A DNA stretch of 60,000 bases, taken from assembly GCF_963678635.1 (NCBI RefSeq), contig NC_087064.1, positions 55,996,338-56,056,337 on the forward strand. The letters are read 5' to 3'. Within the stretch, counting starts at the first letter, position 1. Every line of letters starts with the position of its first letter. This DNA comes from Symsagittifera roscoffensis (taxonomy: Eukaryota; Xenacoelomorpha; Acoela; Convolutidae). Under the pieces are notes generated by a model, which was not told where the DNA came from, did not search any database, and saw nothing but the letters and a program-made list of their open reading frames with translations. Shown here piece after piece: positions 12,574-23,028 of this stretch. The position numbers and the translations under genes are program-made.

Positions 12574-12781
12574 TGAAGAATAGAAATGTAACGTATAAAA
12601 AAAGAATAGTTGTTTAACTTGAATTTTAAGCAACTGTTAGGCATCAAATCGAACTCTTACTGCACCTTTCTATTTCAGATCATATCGGACGTTAGAGATC
12701 GCAAGGTCACGACAGCAGGTCTTCAGACAGAAAGAAACAAATTGATAGCACTTACATAATTTCAAACTGGTCCCTATCTCA
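12574..12781 (-). repeat. 5' LTR of Ty3/Gypsy element 2
   Basis: Partner of the LTR at 6891-7098, 208 bp, with the same TG...CA ends. It is followed on the plus strand by GCGCTTT, the target duplication. Confidence 0.88.
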
Positions 12782-14679
12782 GCGCTTTAAAGTAATATAT
12801 CACGCGACTCATTCTAATAATTGCTTTTAGTGCCTAATGTTGTTGGAAAAAAGCAAAAAGTAAAAACACTCGACAAGAAAGTTCTTTCACTTCCCACTTT
12901 CAGTTGTAGAAAAATACCAAGATACAAAAAGTAAAAGAGCAGCTGTGAATTTTTTTTGGTTAAAAATTTTTGTCTACTTTTTTTTTAAGTCGGCCAAATT
13001 GATTTTCCGAGCGCTCTCAAAATTGTGTAAAAATAATTTTACAGTATATTTTTTAAAAATAGTATAGTTTTGCTGAAAAATTTGCGCAGGAAATTTAAGA
13101 AAAAACAGGTCAGAAATTTATTATTTGGGCTTTTTTGGAAATTTTTGACCAAAAAACTTGGGATATATTGGCACCAAAGGCGCCTTTAGAAAAAACTTTA
13201 GAGTTGGTCATCTAAAAATGGATGTCTTAAATTAATACCAAAGGGGGAACTCTTTGATTGGCCGGTGGTCGGATCCTAACTCCCCTACTCCAACTTAATC
13301 ACAAATAATTCTTCTACAAGCGCACTTTTTTCTCTATGGAAAAAATGAAGGAATTTTGAAATATGTTAATTATTGATAAATTAAACTAAGTTATTGTTTT
13401 TCTGTAATGATCAAAGATACTCAAAATGTTGTTGGTAACTTAGGTTGTTAATTTGGAAACAATGCTCAAAATAAAAAGTAGAGAGTTCGGTATTAAATCA
13501 AATTAAAATGCTTGGCAATAAACAGGTCGGGGTTAACCAAGATTAGCTATCGTAGATTATTTATTCTAAGAATCTTACGACTTATTACAAAAAAGGCTCT
13601 AAAAATGTTAGAAGGAAAATAGTGGCTTTTTCTATATGAAAGTTGTATGCCCGTAACTTTTCCTACAGGAAAGTTATTAGGCAGGAACTTTCGTACAAAA
13701 ATTTTTCAAATTTATTTTTCATTAAAATTTTTCCTCAGTGACAAAGTACTATAACGGAAACTTATTTTAAACAATAATTCACCAGATGAGTTTATTGAAG
13801 TAACCTATCAAATTAGTTGTTAGTTTTTAGCTGATTGCAAGACTTTTATATCTTATCATTTAAATCATTATATTTATATTTTTTACCTTACTTCATTGTG
13901 TATTTTGACTCCACCAAACAACACGTCCGAAGCAAGATGGCATGATTTGACGAAAACCGTTGTTTTGGTCTCTCAAGTACTTAAAACGTGTAATTGGGCC
14001 ATTTATTGAAAAAAAATGAACAAATTTTGTTTTGATTTTTTTATTTATACATTAGACCCACAATCTGAAAACGTCAAGTCTTAAAATTGAAAATAAAAGA
14101 AACTTTTACCCAAAAAAATGAATTTTATCTGTAATTACGTTATAAAAAACGAAAAAAAAAATTGGGATTTTTATTGCATTTTGTGTTGTTGATTGAGAAA
14201 AATTTGCTATCCTGAAATTTTTTAATGAAAAACGAAAAGATAGCGTTAGCTTCCCAAGGCAAACTATTTTGCAAATAGTTCTATAAAAAACAAAAAAGCC
14301 CTTAAAGACAGAGCATCTTCAAAAACATATATAAGATGACAGTTGTTTAAAGTGAAAACCTTTTAATTGTTTTGGGAAAAATAAACATTACAAATTTAAG
14401 CGTGCTTCTTCTAACCGTAATTATATGGCAGCAGTGAACAACTCTTTCTCTAAACAGATATTGGAAAAACTGATTTGAAATACAACAAAACTGCTCGTAT
14501 CAGGGCAAAGTCATGAATGTTCCGACTGCCTTTTAATAATTTTTTAAATATGAGATTTTTTGTGAAAATCATCCCACCAAACGCCATATAAAAATCAAAG
14601 TGATAGTTTTTGCTCTTAGTAACAGACCAATTATGGCAAATAAACTTCGTTTACCCTATTTCGAACAATTTCTAAGGCG

Positions 14680-14830
14680 GATTGAATCTCCACATACTCG
14701 TTAATAGCGCGAAATATATCGCGCGTTAATTAAATTTAATTAGTCAAAATGGCAATCTTTAAACCCCCGTAACTTTACGAAAAAAATTCACAGGTGAAAT
14801 ATCGTTTCAAAATTAGGCTCACAAAAACAA
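14680..14830. repeat. Dispersed repeat with a palindromic core, copy 1
   Basis: The core TTAATAGCGCGA ... TCGCGCGTTAA (about 14700-14729) is a near-perfect inverted repeat. The sequence from the core to about 14830 matches 53575-53735 at roughly 70%, including the flanking strings CACAGGTGAA/AACAGGTGAA and TTCAAAATT. Confidence 0.55.
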
Positions 14831-16182
14831 TACCTTTTCAATAATGAAAGAAAACTCGGTCAAAAATGGCTAGTTAAAAAGTCGAAATTTGTCTGAAGAA
14901 AAAACTCATTCCGAGCACCAATATTCCGTTACTTTCATTACGAAAGCCGGAACAATAGCACAAAACGTGAACTCTATGAGAAAGGTGTTAAGCAATTCCA
15001 TAAAAAAGAGGAGATTGAAAACAAGACGCTTAAAGTGACGTTATGCATTGTCATTTTGTAACGCTGATAAATGGAAATTCCTAAGTTGTTGTTAAATGGA
15101 AATTGGAAATTATAAGGTTTGGCCAAAAAAATTCTATTGAAAATAAAATTTGCCCTGTCAATAAAAATACGTCCTGTCAGTAAAACGCCAGTCAATGAGA
15201 TAAGGACACAAACTATTTGACTTTCAAATTATTGAACAAGGTTACGGAGACAAGAACAAAATATTAGCAAAACTCGATATTGTTTTTTGTTATTGTCAAA
15301 AAAGAAAATTAATTAACCTAATTATAATTTGTTGAAACATACAATTAGCTTTGTTCATTTCAAATAAAAATTTCATTGAATATTTGACTCAATTTGTAAT
15401 TTGTACTTCAAATCTCATTATTGAAATTGATGCTGAAACCTTCATAAAGCCGTTTTTACTTCGCTTAACTTATGATAAACAGCCTTAGGAAACAACTGAG
15501 AGGCATTGATATATCGAGAAAAGCTGAATCTACAAAATTTTTCATATCATTTTCCCAAACTGTCTTGAGAAAGTTTAACTTAAGAAAACACGCTAAACTT
15601 GACAATGAAAGTTAAGTTTGAATCAAAACTAAACTTTTGAAGCGGTAACAAAACCGACATATTTGAACAGACAACCGGTTGAGCCAAAAAAAAACTTAAT
15701 TTCATGAAAAAAAATGAAAACTTTCTAAAATGTATGAAATTCAACTCTCAAAATATTCCAACGCAGAGAACAATTATTTCGCTGGACAATTTGCTTAATT
15801 TGCAAATTGGACAACTTGCTTACATGACAAAATGTTTACCAGAAACGTTCTACGCTCCGAAAAGATAACGCCTGCTAATTCCGAGCATAAAATCCGCATG
15901 CATCAGTTTTTTGTCCAAACAACGCAGAAAGATAATTTTGAAGCTTGATTAATTTTTTTGGATAAGAAACTTTTTCTAAGAGTTTTCAAGACTAGGACAA
16001 AAAATACCCCAGAAAAAGATTGTAGCTCAATTACTTTTACCAATGAGGCTTTAGAGATTTCTTTCAGATAGTTAGAAAAAATCTGAACTTTCAAAAGAGT
16101 CCGTGCTACGGAAACTAAGCCGGCAAAAATACACAGACAGACGAGTCCAAAAAAGCAGAAATATTTTAGTTTCCACACAACC

Positions 16183-16262
16183 AAGTCCCGGCCGGATTCG
16201 AACAACAACCTTTTCTTGGTTCAAGCAGGTAGGTTACTTATACGCCGGATAATCTGCATGGC
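16183..16262 (-). repeat. tRNA-like block (possible SINE head)
   Basis: The minus strand carries GTTCGAATCC, a perfect RNA polymerase III B-box, ending a tRNA-sized block. No complete cloverleaf forms, so it is not called a tRNA gene. Two more tRNA-like blocks in the same orientation lie at 19.9 and 20.2 kb. Confidence 0.4.
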
Positions 16263-17876
16263 TGATTGATTTTGAATTAATTGTGAAGGAAAATGAAACA
16301 CGAGTAACTATCGCGTGCAAAAGCTTGGTAACCAATTTGCTTACGGGGAAAACTTCTGCTACTCGGTTGCAACACCCTTATTTATCGCAAGAGTAACAAA
16401 CCAAGGCAAAGAATAAGAACAAAAACGAACTGAAAAATTCGCAAAAGATGAAAAGAAAAAGAAATCATCAACGACAAAAGTTCAGAAAAAAACTGAAAAA
16501 ACAGCTAAAATGCCCAATCATGTACATTTGAAAAAAAAATTTTTCCTTAAAGCCATTTTTTGTCTCCGTCTCAGTTTATGAATTGCAAATGAAAAGATGA
16601 ATGTACGTGTACAAGGGTTTCACCGAGAACTATTATAACAAACAGTAAATGTCGAAAATCGGAGTTTAGTTCAGTAATGAGCGCTACAGATAAAACAAAA
16701 TGTAACTGAAAGCTACAAATGGTTTCATGACTGCATTTTTTATAGAAAAGTTGTCTTCGCAAAATTTCATCGAATTTCTAATTAACTTCAATTGCCAATT
16801 TTCGTTCAAAAGAAAACACTTTACGGAAAAGTCATAAGGCAATGTAAGAAAAATTGTTTAATTGATAAAACAAATACAGTTTCAAAATGTAAAAAAAATA
16901 GCATTTGTTTTTGCTTTTGAAAAATTAGATTACAGCAAATTTCAATGAAAATGTGGAGTTTTTTCATAACAAAAACACTAAAAGCTGAAATTCTAATATT
17001 TTAAATGAAACGGCGCATTTCGAATGCAGAGACGAAGCTGAGCTTGGCGCCGCTTCGAATAAATAACAGAACTAGCATAACAAATTAGCCGACAAAAGCT
17101 TAAGATGGCAATTAAAGTTAATTAGCGTTGTAAAACTGATCACAAAGCAGGTAAAATTTTTCACGACGCAGCTCAAAAGCAACAAAAGAGCCTCATTTTT
17201 ATTCAAAAATTAGCCACGTATAATATCGAAAGGTTAACTGAAACCAATTGATGTGACTTATTTTTAAAACTCGGTTGTTAAATTTTCGATAAACTTTCTG
17301 CTGAATCCTTAAATTTTGGCCCCTTTTCGGTCGGATCTTTAAAATTTGAAAGACACGAGCGAGCACAAAATTTTTTATTTGATATGAAGCCGACAAAAAA
17401 TCAATTTAATTCTAGAAAAATTCCCAATAAACAGATGTAATTAAATTTGAATTTTCATGAAATTGAGCATGACAGAAGCATAGCGTCCAGTGATTGAACT
17501 GATTTAGTTAAACCAAATTTTAACACGAAAATTGCTAACCTCAAACGTAAAAAACATGTCAATGAACTCAATAAAACTAAAACGTTCCTTTTCGATGCAT
17601 AAACTAAAAAAAATTATTTCGCTTAAAGGCTCTCTGAATTCTAACGAATACAGTTTTCCAGAATTTTCCAATATCAAAAGGTAACAGTTTTGCTCAACAA
17701 ACTCAGTAAATCGCAAATCAACCCATCGAAATACAAAAATGCTCGGTAACAAAATTTGTTACTAAAACCGACAGCTCAGACCAAACGATCTTAACGAGAG
17801 TTAAAACTGAAGCGCTAATTCGCATGTGAAATCCACATTATGAGGTTCTTGGCTAATTACGAACCGCTGTTTTTAC

Positions 17877-18123
17877 CGTCGAAATCAACACAACTTGCTG
17901 CAGTCAAAACCCAAGAGCTTTGCACAACTGTTGCTCCACAGATAAACTCGTCCGTCTCTAAGTATTTCAAACTGGCGTAAAATGGTCTGTTAAAAGCAGG
18001 TACTCCGTTTACAATTGATGAAATAAGATGCCTAGATGATTCATTGTTTTTTCCTGGATACGCTTTTGTAATAGCTTTGAAGCTAATAGTTAGCGAATGT
18101 AGTAAAATTGCCACAAAAAACAT
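17877..18123 (-). CDS. Serine protease homologue, first coding exon (catalytic His replaced)
   Basis: The exon encodes a secretory signal (MFFVAILLHSLTISFKA), a short propeptide, the chymotrypsin-family activation site IVNG, and the start of the fold (FICGATVVQSSWVLTAASC). In active family members the last motif is TAAHC; here the histidine codon position reads AGT (Ser), so this protein should lack protease activity or be decayed. The exon ends at a GT donor (GACG, then gtaaaaac) at 17876-17875. The aspartate and GDSGG exons were not found downstream, which could mean long introns, truncation or a pseudogene. Start chosen at 18123 because the signal peptide begins there. Confidence 0.7.
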
Positions 18124-18392
18124 AACTGTTTGATTTGATATAGCATTTAATTAAGCAGAACTAACTGACCTTTTATTGAACCCAAACCACTGCTAATATC
18201 AACTGCCATGGCGTAATGGCAGATTATGAACTCAAAAATATGCCACAACGGTCACCTTTTTGTTGTCTCATTTTGAATTTGAAAATCAGTCTTCCATCTG
18301 TTTCGCTATTTAAAGGTTGAAAAGCGCAGGCCAGCTCATGTTAAATTACTAAGCATCTATTCGTAAAACAACAAAGAAAGAGAGATGTTAAG

Positions 18393-18598
18393 TTAGAATT
18401 TGATACAAAGTTTGTAAGACAGCAACTGGGGCAGTTGCATTTGGGAGAACACCTCTTGTGACCTTCTCTCTTTCGGAGGCACATCACTCAAGATCTGCAG
18501 TCTCGTCAAGTCAAACAGAGAGGGAACAAAGCTTCTCATTGCGTGCAAGTACTCTACAATTGGTACAACGGTTGCAGCAGAACCTGTTAACGCGACAT
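18393..18598 (-). CDS. ASB-like gene, terminal exon with SOCS box
   Basis: Open from an AG acceptor at 18600-18599 to a TAA at 18393-18395. It reads DVALTGSAATVVPIVEYL ... VPSLFDLTRLQIL ... MQLPQLLSYKLCIKF. The PSLxxLxRxxI stretch and the LP-x-x-L-x-Y-x-L ending match the two halves of a SOCS box, the elongin B/C-binding module of cullin-RING ubiquitin-ligase adaptors. It starts in phase 1 (AT completes a codon), exactly matching the donor of the ankyrin exon at 20602. I infer one gene, ankyrin repeats plus SOCS box. The SOCS match is by eye and somewhat divergent. Confidence 0.65.
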
Positions 18599-19892
18599 CT
18601 TAAGGTAATGCCAAATAAATAGCTTAAATAGACATAATTTTTCTGAAGGCACAAAAAACAACGAAACAGCCAACAGACAAATATGATACTTTTTGGAACA
18701 TATTTAACTTTCATATTTCGAGAGGGAAAATACATCACGCCAAGATCTTTCTTTTAAAGATAATTCAATTTTTTTCATAAATCCAATTAGCGAAAATCAG
18801 CAAATGGGTAATTTTTATTCTGCTTGAAAATCTTTAAAACTATATTCGTTTTTGCAGCAAATGAAAGGCCGGTAGCAGGAAATCTACCCTATTCCAATCT
18901 ACCCAATACCATTGTACCTTAAAAAAATTAAATAAACTTGTTATGTTCATTCACACTCAAATCATCGTTTTTACTGTTTTAAAAAACTTCATACCCGAGA
19001 GGCTAAATTTCAAAATAGTTTTGGCCGCCCGAAGTTTTGACACTAACATTAGCAAGATATCGGCAACCCATAACTCTGTTACGCGTTTCACCAGTGAAAA
19101 GTCGGCAGCAATTATTTTCACTAATTACAACTTTTTCCCCAATTATTGAGCAGCAAGGCTAACTAATTGCAATCAATTGGATTTTTTCTGCTTTAAAAAT
19201 CTTACGTATTTTTTGAAACCAAATGAATTAACCTAAATTCAGCGATTGATTGAAGAATAATATCATGCCCCGCATTAGAGACCAAATTTCAAAACGCCAG
19301 AAAATTTTTTCAGCGTAACGAATTCGCTTTTGAAATACTTGGAAATAAATGCTAAAAATCTAATTAATTGCTCATTGAAAAGGATCCCAAGGAAGAAGAA
19401 ACCAATTATCAAATTAGTTGGCATAAATTTCAAGTAAAGGCATTTTAACTCCAACTGACTTTTCAAAAATTTGAGTTTAACATAGATGCCATTAAACCGT
19501 ATCTAAAAGGAGCAGACGCCTATTGTTCAAACCTAAGCTGATAGATGAGGTAGGGCGTCATGACTCAATAAACTTTTTTCAGGAAAAAAAAAACAAAAAA
19601 CCAACTGCAATCTTTTTTTCATGCAACATAATTCGACACAGAGGCGAAGCAGAGCTTCGCACCACTTGCGATACAGCACAAGCATAAAAACATAAGAAAT
19701 CAAAAAAGTGAAAACAGATGAAAAAAATAGGGCGAGAAATATAAAATTGTCGTAGGTCTCGACAAAATTTAATTTTAGGAAAACAAGCATGATAATTGAA
19801 TATTGAACAGAGGCGAAGCCACAAAAAGCAGCTTTAAAAAGTTCAATGAGAACAAATAGAAATAAGCCTCGAATTAGCAAAAACTCGGTTAG

Positions 19893-19972
19893 GTTTGGGA
19901 TTCAAGCAGGGACCTATTGCAATCGAGAGATTTTGAGTCTCACGCACTAACCACTCAGCCACGCTTGCTTAA
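19893..19972 (-). repeat. tRNA-like block 2 (Leu/Ser-type, degenerate)
   Basis: The minus strand reads GTGGCTGAGTGGTTAGTGC, a good A-box and D-arm, then an anticodon-like stem GAGA/TCTC, a long variable region and a B-box-like GCTTGAATCCC. The T-arm and acceptor stem do not close, so this is a tRNA pseudogene or the head of a tRNA-derived SINE. Confidence 0.5.
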
Positions 19973-20187
19973 CCACCGACTAACATAGTCACGAATAGAG
20001 CAGCTACATATGCTAATAAATTGACAAGGCGATTCAGCAGAGTGGAACAAAAATCCTTGATGTGACAATTAAGCCGTTAATAGTTTATTACACTAATATG
20101 ACGCTAGTGTAAACAGACAAACGATAGTCCGACAATTCTATTTTTGCCGAAAAAAAATTTCGTTTCCTACATGCTGAAAAAAATAAG

Positions 20188-20254
20188 GTCAGGTCGGGAG
20201 TCGAAGCCTAGATATTAGCGTGCAAAGGCGCCGGCGTTACCTCTAGGCCAAAAA
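20188..20254 (-). repeat. tRNA-like block 3
   Basis: The minus strand reads TGGCCTAGAGGTAACGCC (A-box-like) and, about 30 bp on, GCTTCGACTCCC (B-box-like). The spacing fits a tRNA but the acceptor stem does not pair. Same orientation as the blocks at 16.2 and 19.9 kb. Confidence 0.45.
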
Positions 20255-20601
20255 GATGGAACCTGAAATTTGTTAAGGCTCAACAATAAAGCAAGTTCAA
20301 TTTCTTTAAGATTTTTATGAAAGAATGTTTTAGGGGGAAAAGTCTAGTTCCCAATTACAAGACACGGGCTCTCGCAAGTGTAAAAACATGCAAAAGAATT
20401 TCGTCTAGCTAGTTACTCAAACAATTCATATGTCAGTTAACTCGAAAAGAAACAAGCCACTTTCGTTATCACTGATAGTACGCTCTCACCGCAATTTTAG
20501 TCCAGCTAAACTCATTTTTTTCAACATAACACAGCGAATTAGTCAAAATGCTAAACAAATATTAGAAAGCTTAACTTTTTGTCTGAGTGAAATAATGTTA
20601 C

Positions 20602-21189
20602 CATCGTATGCTTGTAAATCTAATGTGGCCAATTCTCGTCTGATGTGGTAGCCAGCTGCGACCAACGATTCCACAACGTCTAACGACGTCTTGCTTTTTA
20701 AGCAGTGATCTATCAAACAATTAAATCTCCGATTAATAGCTTCCATCGATAGAAACGAAAGGAACACTTTTAGAGCAACGTGAGCCTTGGTTAGTATTGC
20801 GGTTTCTATTGGACTCGAAATTGGCTCAATCGAGTATTTACTCTTTGAAGTAGAGCAAAGAGCGTCCTCCAAATCTTCAGGACTTTCTACAGCTTCGCAT
20901 AGAAGAATCGCCAACTCTTGACCTGTATCGCCCAGGGCCGCTAGGTGAAACACATTGCAGGAATTCGTATCACGAACCAAAGCACTTGCACCGTGTAAAA
21001 TCAAATCTTTCGCAATTTTTAAGTCATCCAAGTGTACAGCGAGAAACAAAGGCGTCTCCCCTCGTTCATCAGCAATGCATGGATTACAACCTGCTTTCAG
21101 AAGAAGTCTCACGAGGTCGACTGTAGAATTCAAAATTGCTAAGTGTAGTAGCGAAGACCCATCAGGTTTTAACACTGAAGTGTCGGCTC
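20602..21189 (-). CDS. ASB-like gene, ankyrin-repeat exon
   Basis: This 588-bp exon encodes about 195 residues of ankyrin repeats, for example KPDGSSLLHLAILNS, DERGETPLFLAVHLDDL and SCNVFHLAALGDTG, followed by a helical C-terminal part. It begins after a good acceptor (ttttttacag) and ends at GATG, then gtaacatt. Both junctions are in phase with the exons at 21477-21627 and 18393-18598, and the joined upstream junction restores an ankyrin loop (LLDHG then ADTS). If the SOCS box belongs to it, the protein would recruit substrates to an elongin-cullin ligase. The reading frame is clean, so this is likely a live host gene. Confidence 0.8.
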
Positions 21190-21476
21190 CTGTAAAAAAT
21201 TATTTACAATCAAATTGCTATTACATAAACAAGTCATTATAGAAATATTTTCAAAAATTTAGGGTTAGCTATATTTAGGGTTCTATTGACTAAAACTTGA
21301 GTCGATGCAATTTTTGATTCTTTGCTAACTCTTTGATCTAATAATAAGAACTAACAGCTAGCTGAATTTGACAAAAAAATACATATGTTCAAATTATTGT
21401 CGTCGCAACATTTAAAAATAAAACCAAACTGATGTGTTGCAAATTAACACTTCCTAAACAAAGGCATTAAACTAAC

Positions 21477-21627
21477 CATGATCTAGCAAAATCTCAACAA
21501 GGATCACCTTGTTTTCAACTATTGCTTGCTGAATTGGTCTAAGGCCGTGACGCGCGATGATATTCAAAAGCTCCGGAGTTGTCTGAAGCGCATGTACGAG
21601 CCTCAGAGGATTGTTGCTTTTGATTAT
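21477..21627 (-). CDS. ASB-like gene, upstream ankyrin exon
   Basis: A 151-bp exon between an AG acceptor (gcttttttag, 21628) and a donor G, then gttagt (21476). It reads IIKSNNPLRLVHALQ ... LLNIIARHGLRPIQQAI ... ILVEILLDHG, i.e. one to two ankyrin repeats, and its phase fits the next exon. A possible further exon just upstream (about 21687-21740, reading ADLFPIYAVYYEYRRC) has a matching phase but a weak donor (gttaca) and borders a tandem-repeat array, so I leave it uncalled. The true 5' end is not visible. Confidence 0.7.
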
Positions 21628-21729
21628 CTAAAAAAGCAGTCTAGAAGTAAAACTGCCCCCAGTTTCAGGCCGAACTAGCGTGTAACGCACCTCCGGTACT
21701 CATAATAAACCGCATATATTGGAAAAAGA

Positions 21730-22985
21730 TCTGCATTCTTTGAGCGTACTCTGACAGTAGGTACGAATAAAAAGGAATTACGAATAAAAAGGTTCGTAAT
21801 TACAAATTTTGCAGTTCTTTATTCAAGTTTTTCATACAAATTTTGAAGAACCATAATATTTTGGGAAGTTTTTAATAAGTTCTTCGAATTTAAAATGAAC
21901 TAAGAAACGTCACATCTTGTACAAGACAATTGCACAGTCGCATTTGGACGCAAGATTTGCAACTTTTGAGAGTACTCTTATAGTACCCAACTACAACATT
22001 AGGAAATTCAAATTTTGAGAAACTTCAGCTTGAGTTTTCTAAAAAAAAAAAAAGGTATTTTTTGAGAACCAGAAAAAATTTCATATCTCGAAAACTACCA
22101 AGCATTCAGCAGTCTTATTTGATGGTAACAATCGCAACCTTTGGAGGTACTCTAACAGCACACAACTACAGGATTTGGGAATTTCAATCTGCGACCAACG
22201 AATCTACAACGTCCTGCTTTTCAAGCAGTGATCTTTAGTGAATTATTTTTTGTAATTTGAGTTATCTGAAAATTTCCAAGAAAAATCTCAAAAATCGTCC
22301 AATCTTTTTAACTAAAAAGAATCGGCCATTCTTATTTGGAGGCCGAATTTGCAACCCCTGAGATTACTGACTGTCCCCAACTACAGGTTAGGAATTTCAA
22401 ACTTTGAAAAAATAAATAATTTTCAAGAATTTTTTTTTGAAGAAATCACAAAAAACGTCATATCTGGAAAACTGTAAGGGTTTGAGCAGCCATATTCAGT
22501 GGCAAGATTCGCAACTCCCCGAGAGTACCCTCACAGATTCCAATAACAGGATTGAGATCTTCAACATTTTGGAATTTTTAAACATCTAAGTTTTTTTTAA
22601 ATTTCGGAGAAAATCCTAAAAAACGTCTTATCTCGAAAACTACAACGATTTGAGCAGCCATAATCAGAGGCAAGATTTGCAACCCCTAAGAGTACACTCA
22701 CAATATCCCACAACAGGAAGGAGATCTTCAACGTTTTGGAAATTTTTAACTTAGAAGTTTTTGAAATCATAAAAAACGTCATATCTCGAAAACTACAACG
22801 ATTTGAGAAGTGAGATTTGGAGGCAAGATTCACAACCCCTGAGAGTACCCTGACAGCACCCAACTACAGGGTGAGAGTTTCAAATTTGAGAAACTTTTTA
22901 TAATTAATTTTTCCAGAAGTTTTTAAGAATCTCGAAAATTACCTATCTCGTACACTAAAAGGATTTGGTTATTCATATATAATAA
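21730..22985 (-). repeat. Long-period tandem-repeat array, left part
   Basis: At least six diverged units of about 150-215 bp. Each has GCAAGATTxGCAACCCCTGAGAGTAC, a short C/A-rich stretch (CCCAACTACAGG), TTCAAATTTTGAGAAACTT, and AACGTCATATCTCGAAAACTAC-like sequence. Recognisable cores lie near 21958, 22132, 22350, 22508, 22678 and 22834. The last unit is cut by LINE A and resumes after 25246. ORF 22597-22863 is a by-product of the repeats. The orientation is arbitrary. Confidence 0.8.
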
Positions 22986-23028
22986 TAATAATAAAAACCC
23001 AGTGATTGGGAGGTTCAACGTTCGTGTT

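Larger units (their letters stand above)
6891..12781 (-). mobile_element. Ty3/Gypsy LTR retrotransposon 2
   Basis: This 5.9-kb element has both LTRs, a target duplication (GCGCTT or GCGCTTT), a serine-tRNA-type primer site, and the order gag, protease, RT, RNase H, integrase typical of Ty3/Gypsy. The coding region is not autonomous: gag is frameshifted once and pol has four in-frame stops plus a short apparent deletion. The reading frame is otherwise readable end to end, so the loss of function is fairly recent, in keeping with about 6% LTR divergence. Confidence 0.92.
12782..17876. other. AT-rich intergenic stretch
   Basis: No coding exon is recognisable. The ORFs at 14974-15195, 15903-16208, 16571-16762, 17199-17396 and 17504-17752 are AT-driven and lack motifs. 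The stretch holds a palindrome-bearing dispersed repeat (about 14680-14830), a tRNA-like block (about 16183-16262) and a GAAGC/GCTTC stem motif at about 17025-17062. I looked for downstream exons of the serine-protease homologue here (a GDSGG block) and found none. Confidence 0.5.
18602..20601 (-). other. Inferred 2-kb intron of the ASB-like gene
   Basis: Lies between the phase-1 donor (GATG, then gtaacatt) and the SOCS-box exon. It is AT-rich with no credible coding sequence; the ORFs at 18943-19149, 19275-19466, 19533-19880 and 20430-20651 are chance openings or exon shadows. It contains two minus-strand tRNA-like blocks and a hairpin GCGAAGC-AGA-GCTTCGC near 19644-19660. Confidence 0.55.

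Noticed and set aside
19533-19880. 115-aa hydrophobic ORF that could be a membrane protein
   Set aside because: Phe/Leu/Val content follows from A-rich plus-strand sequence within an intron; no conserved motif, and an overlapping ORF exists in another frame.
19893-19972. A functional tRNA-Leu/Ser gene
   Set aside because: Acceptor and T stems do not pair and the B-box is off consensus.
20543-20601. Read-through end of the ankyrin ORF as the true C-terminus
   Set aside because: A donor at 20601 in the right phase for the SOCS-box exon is a better explanation, though an alternative short isoform is possible.
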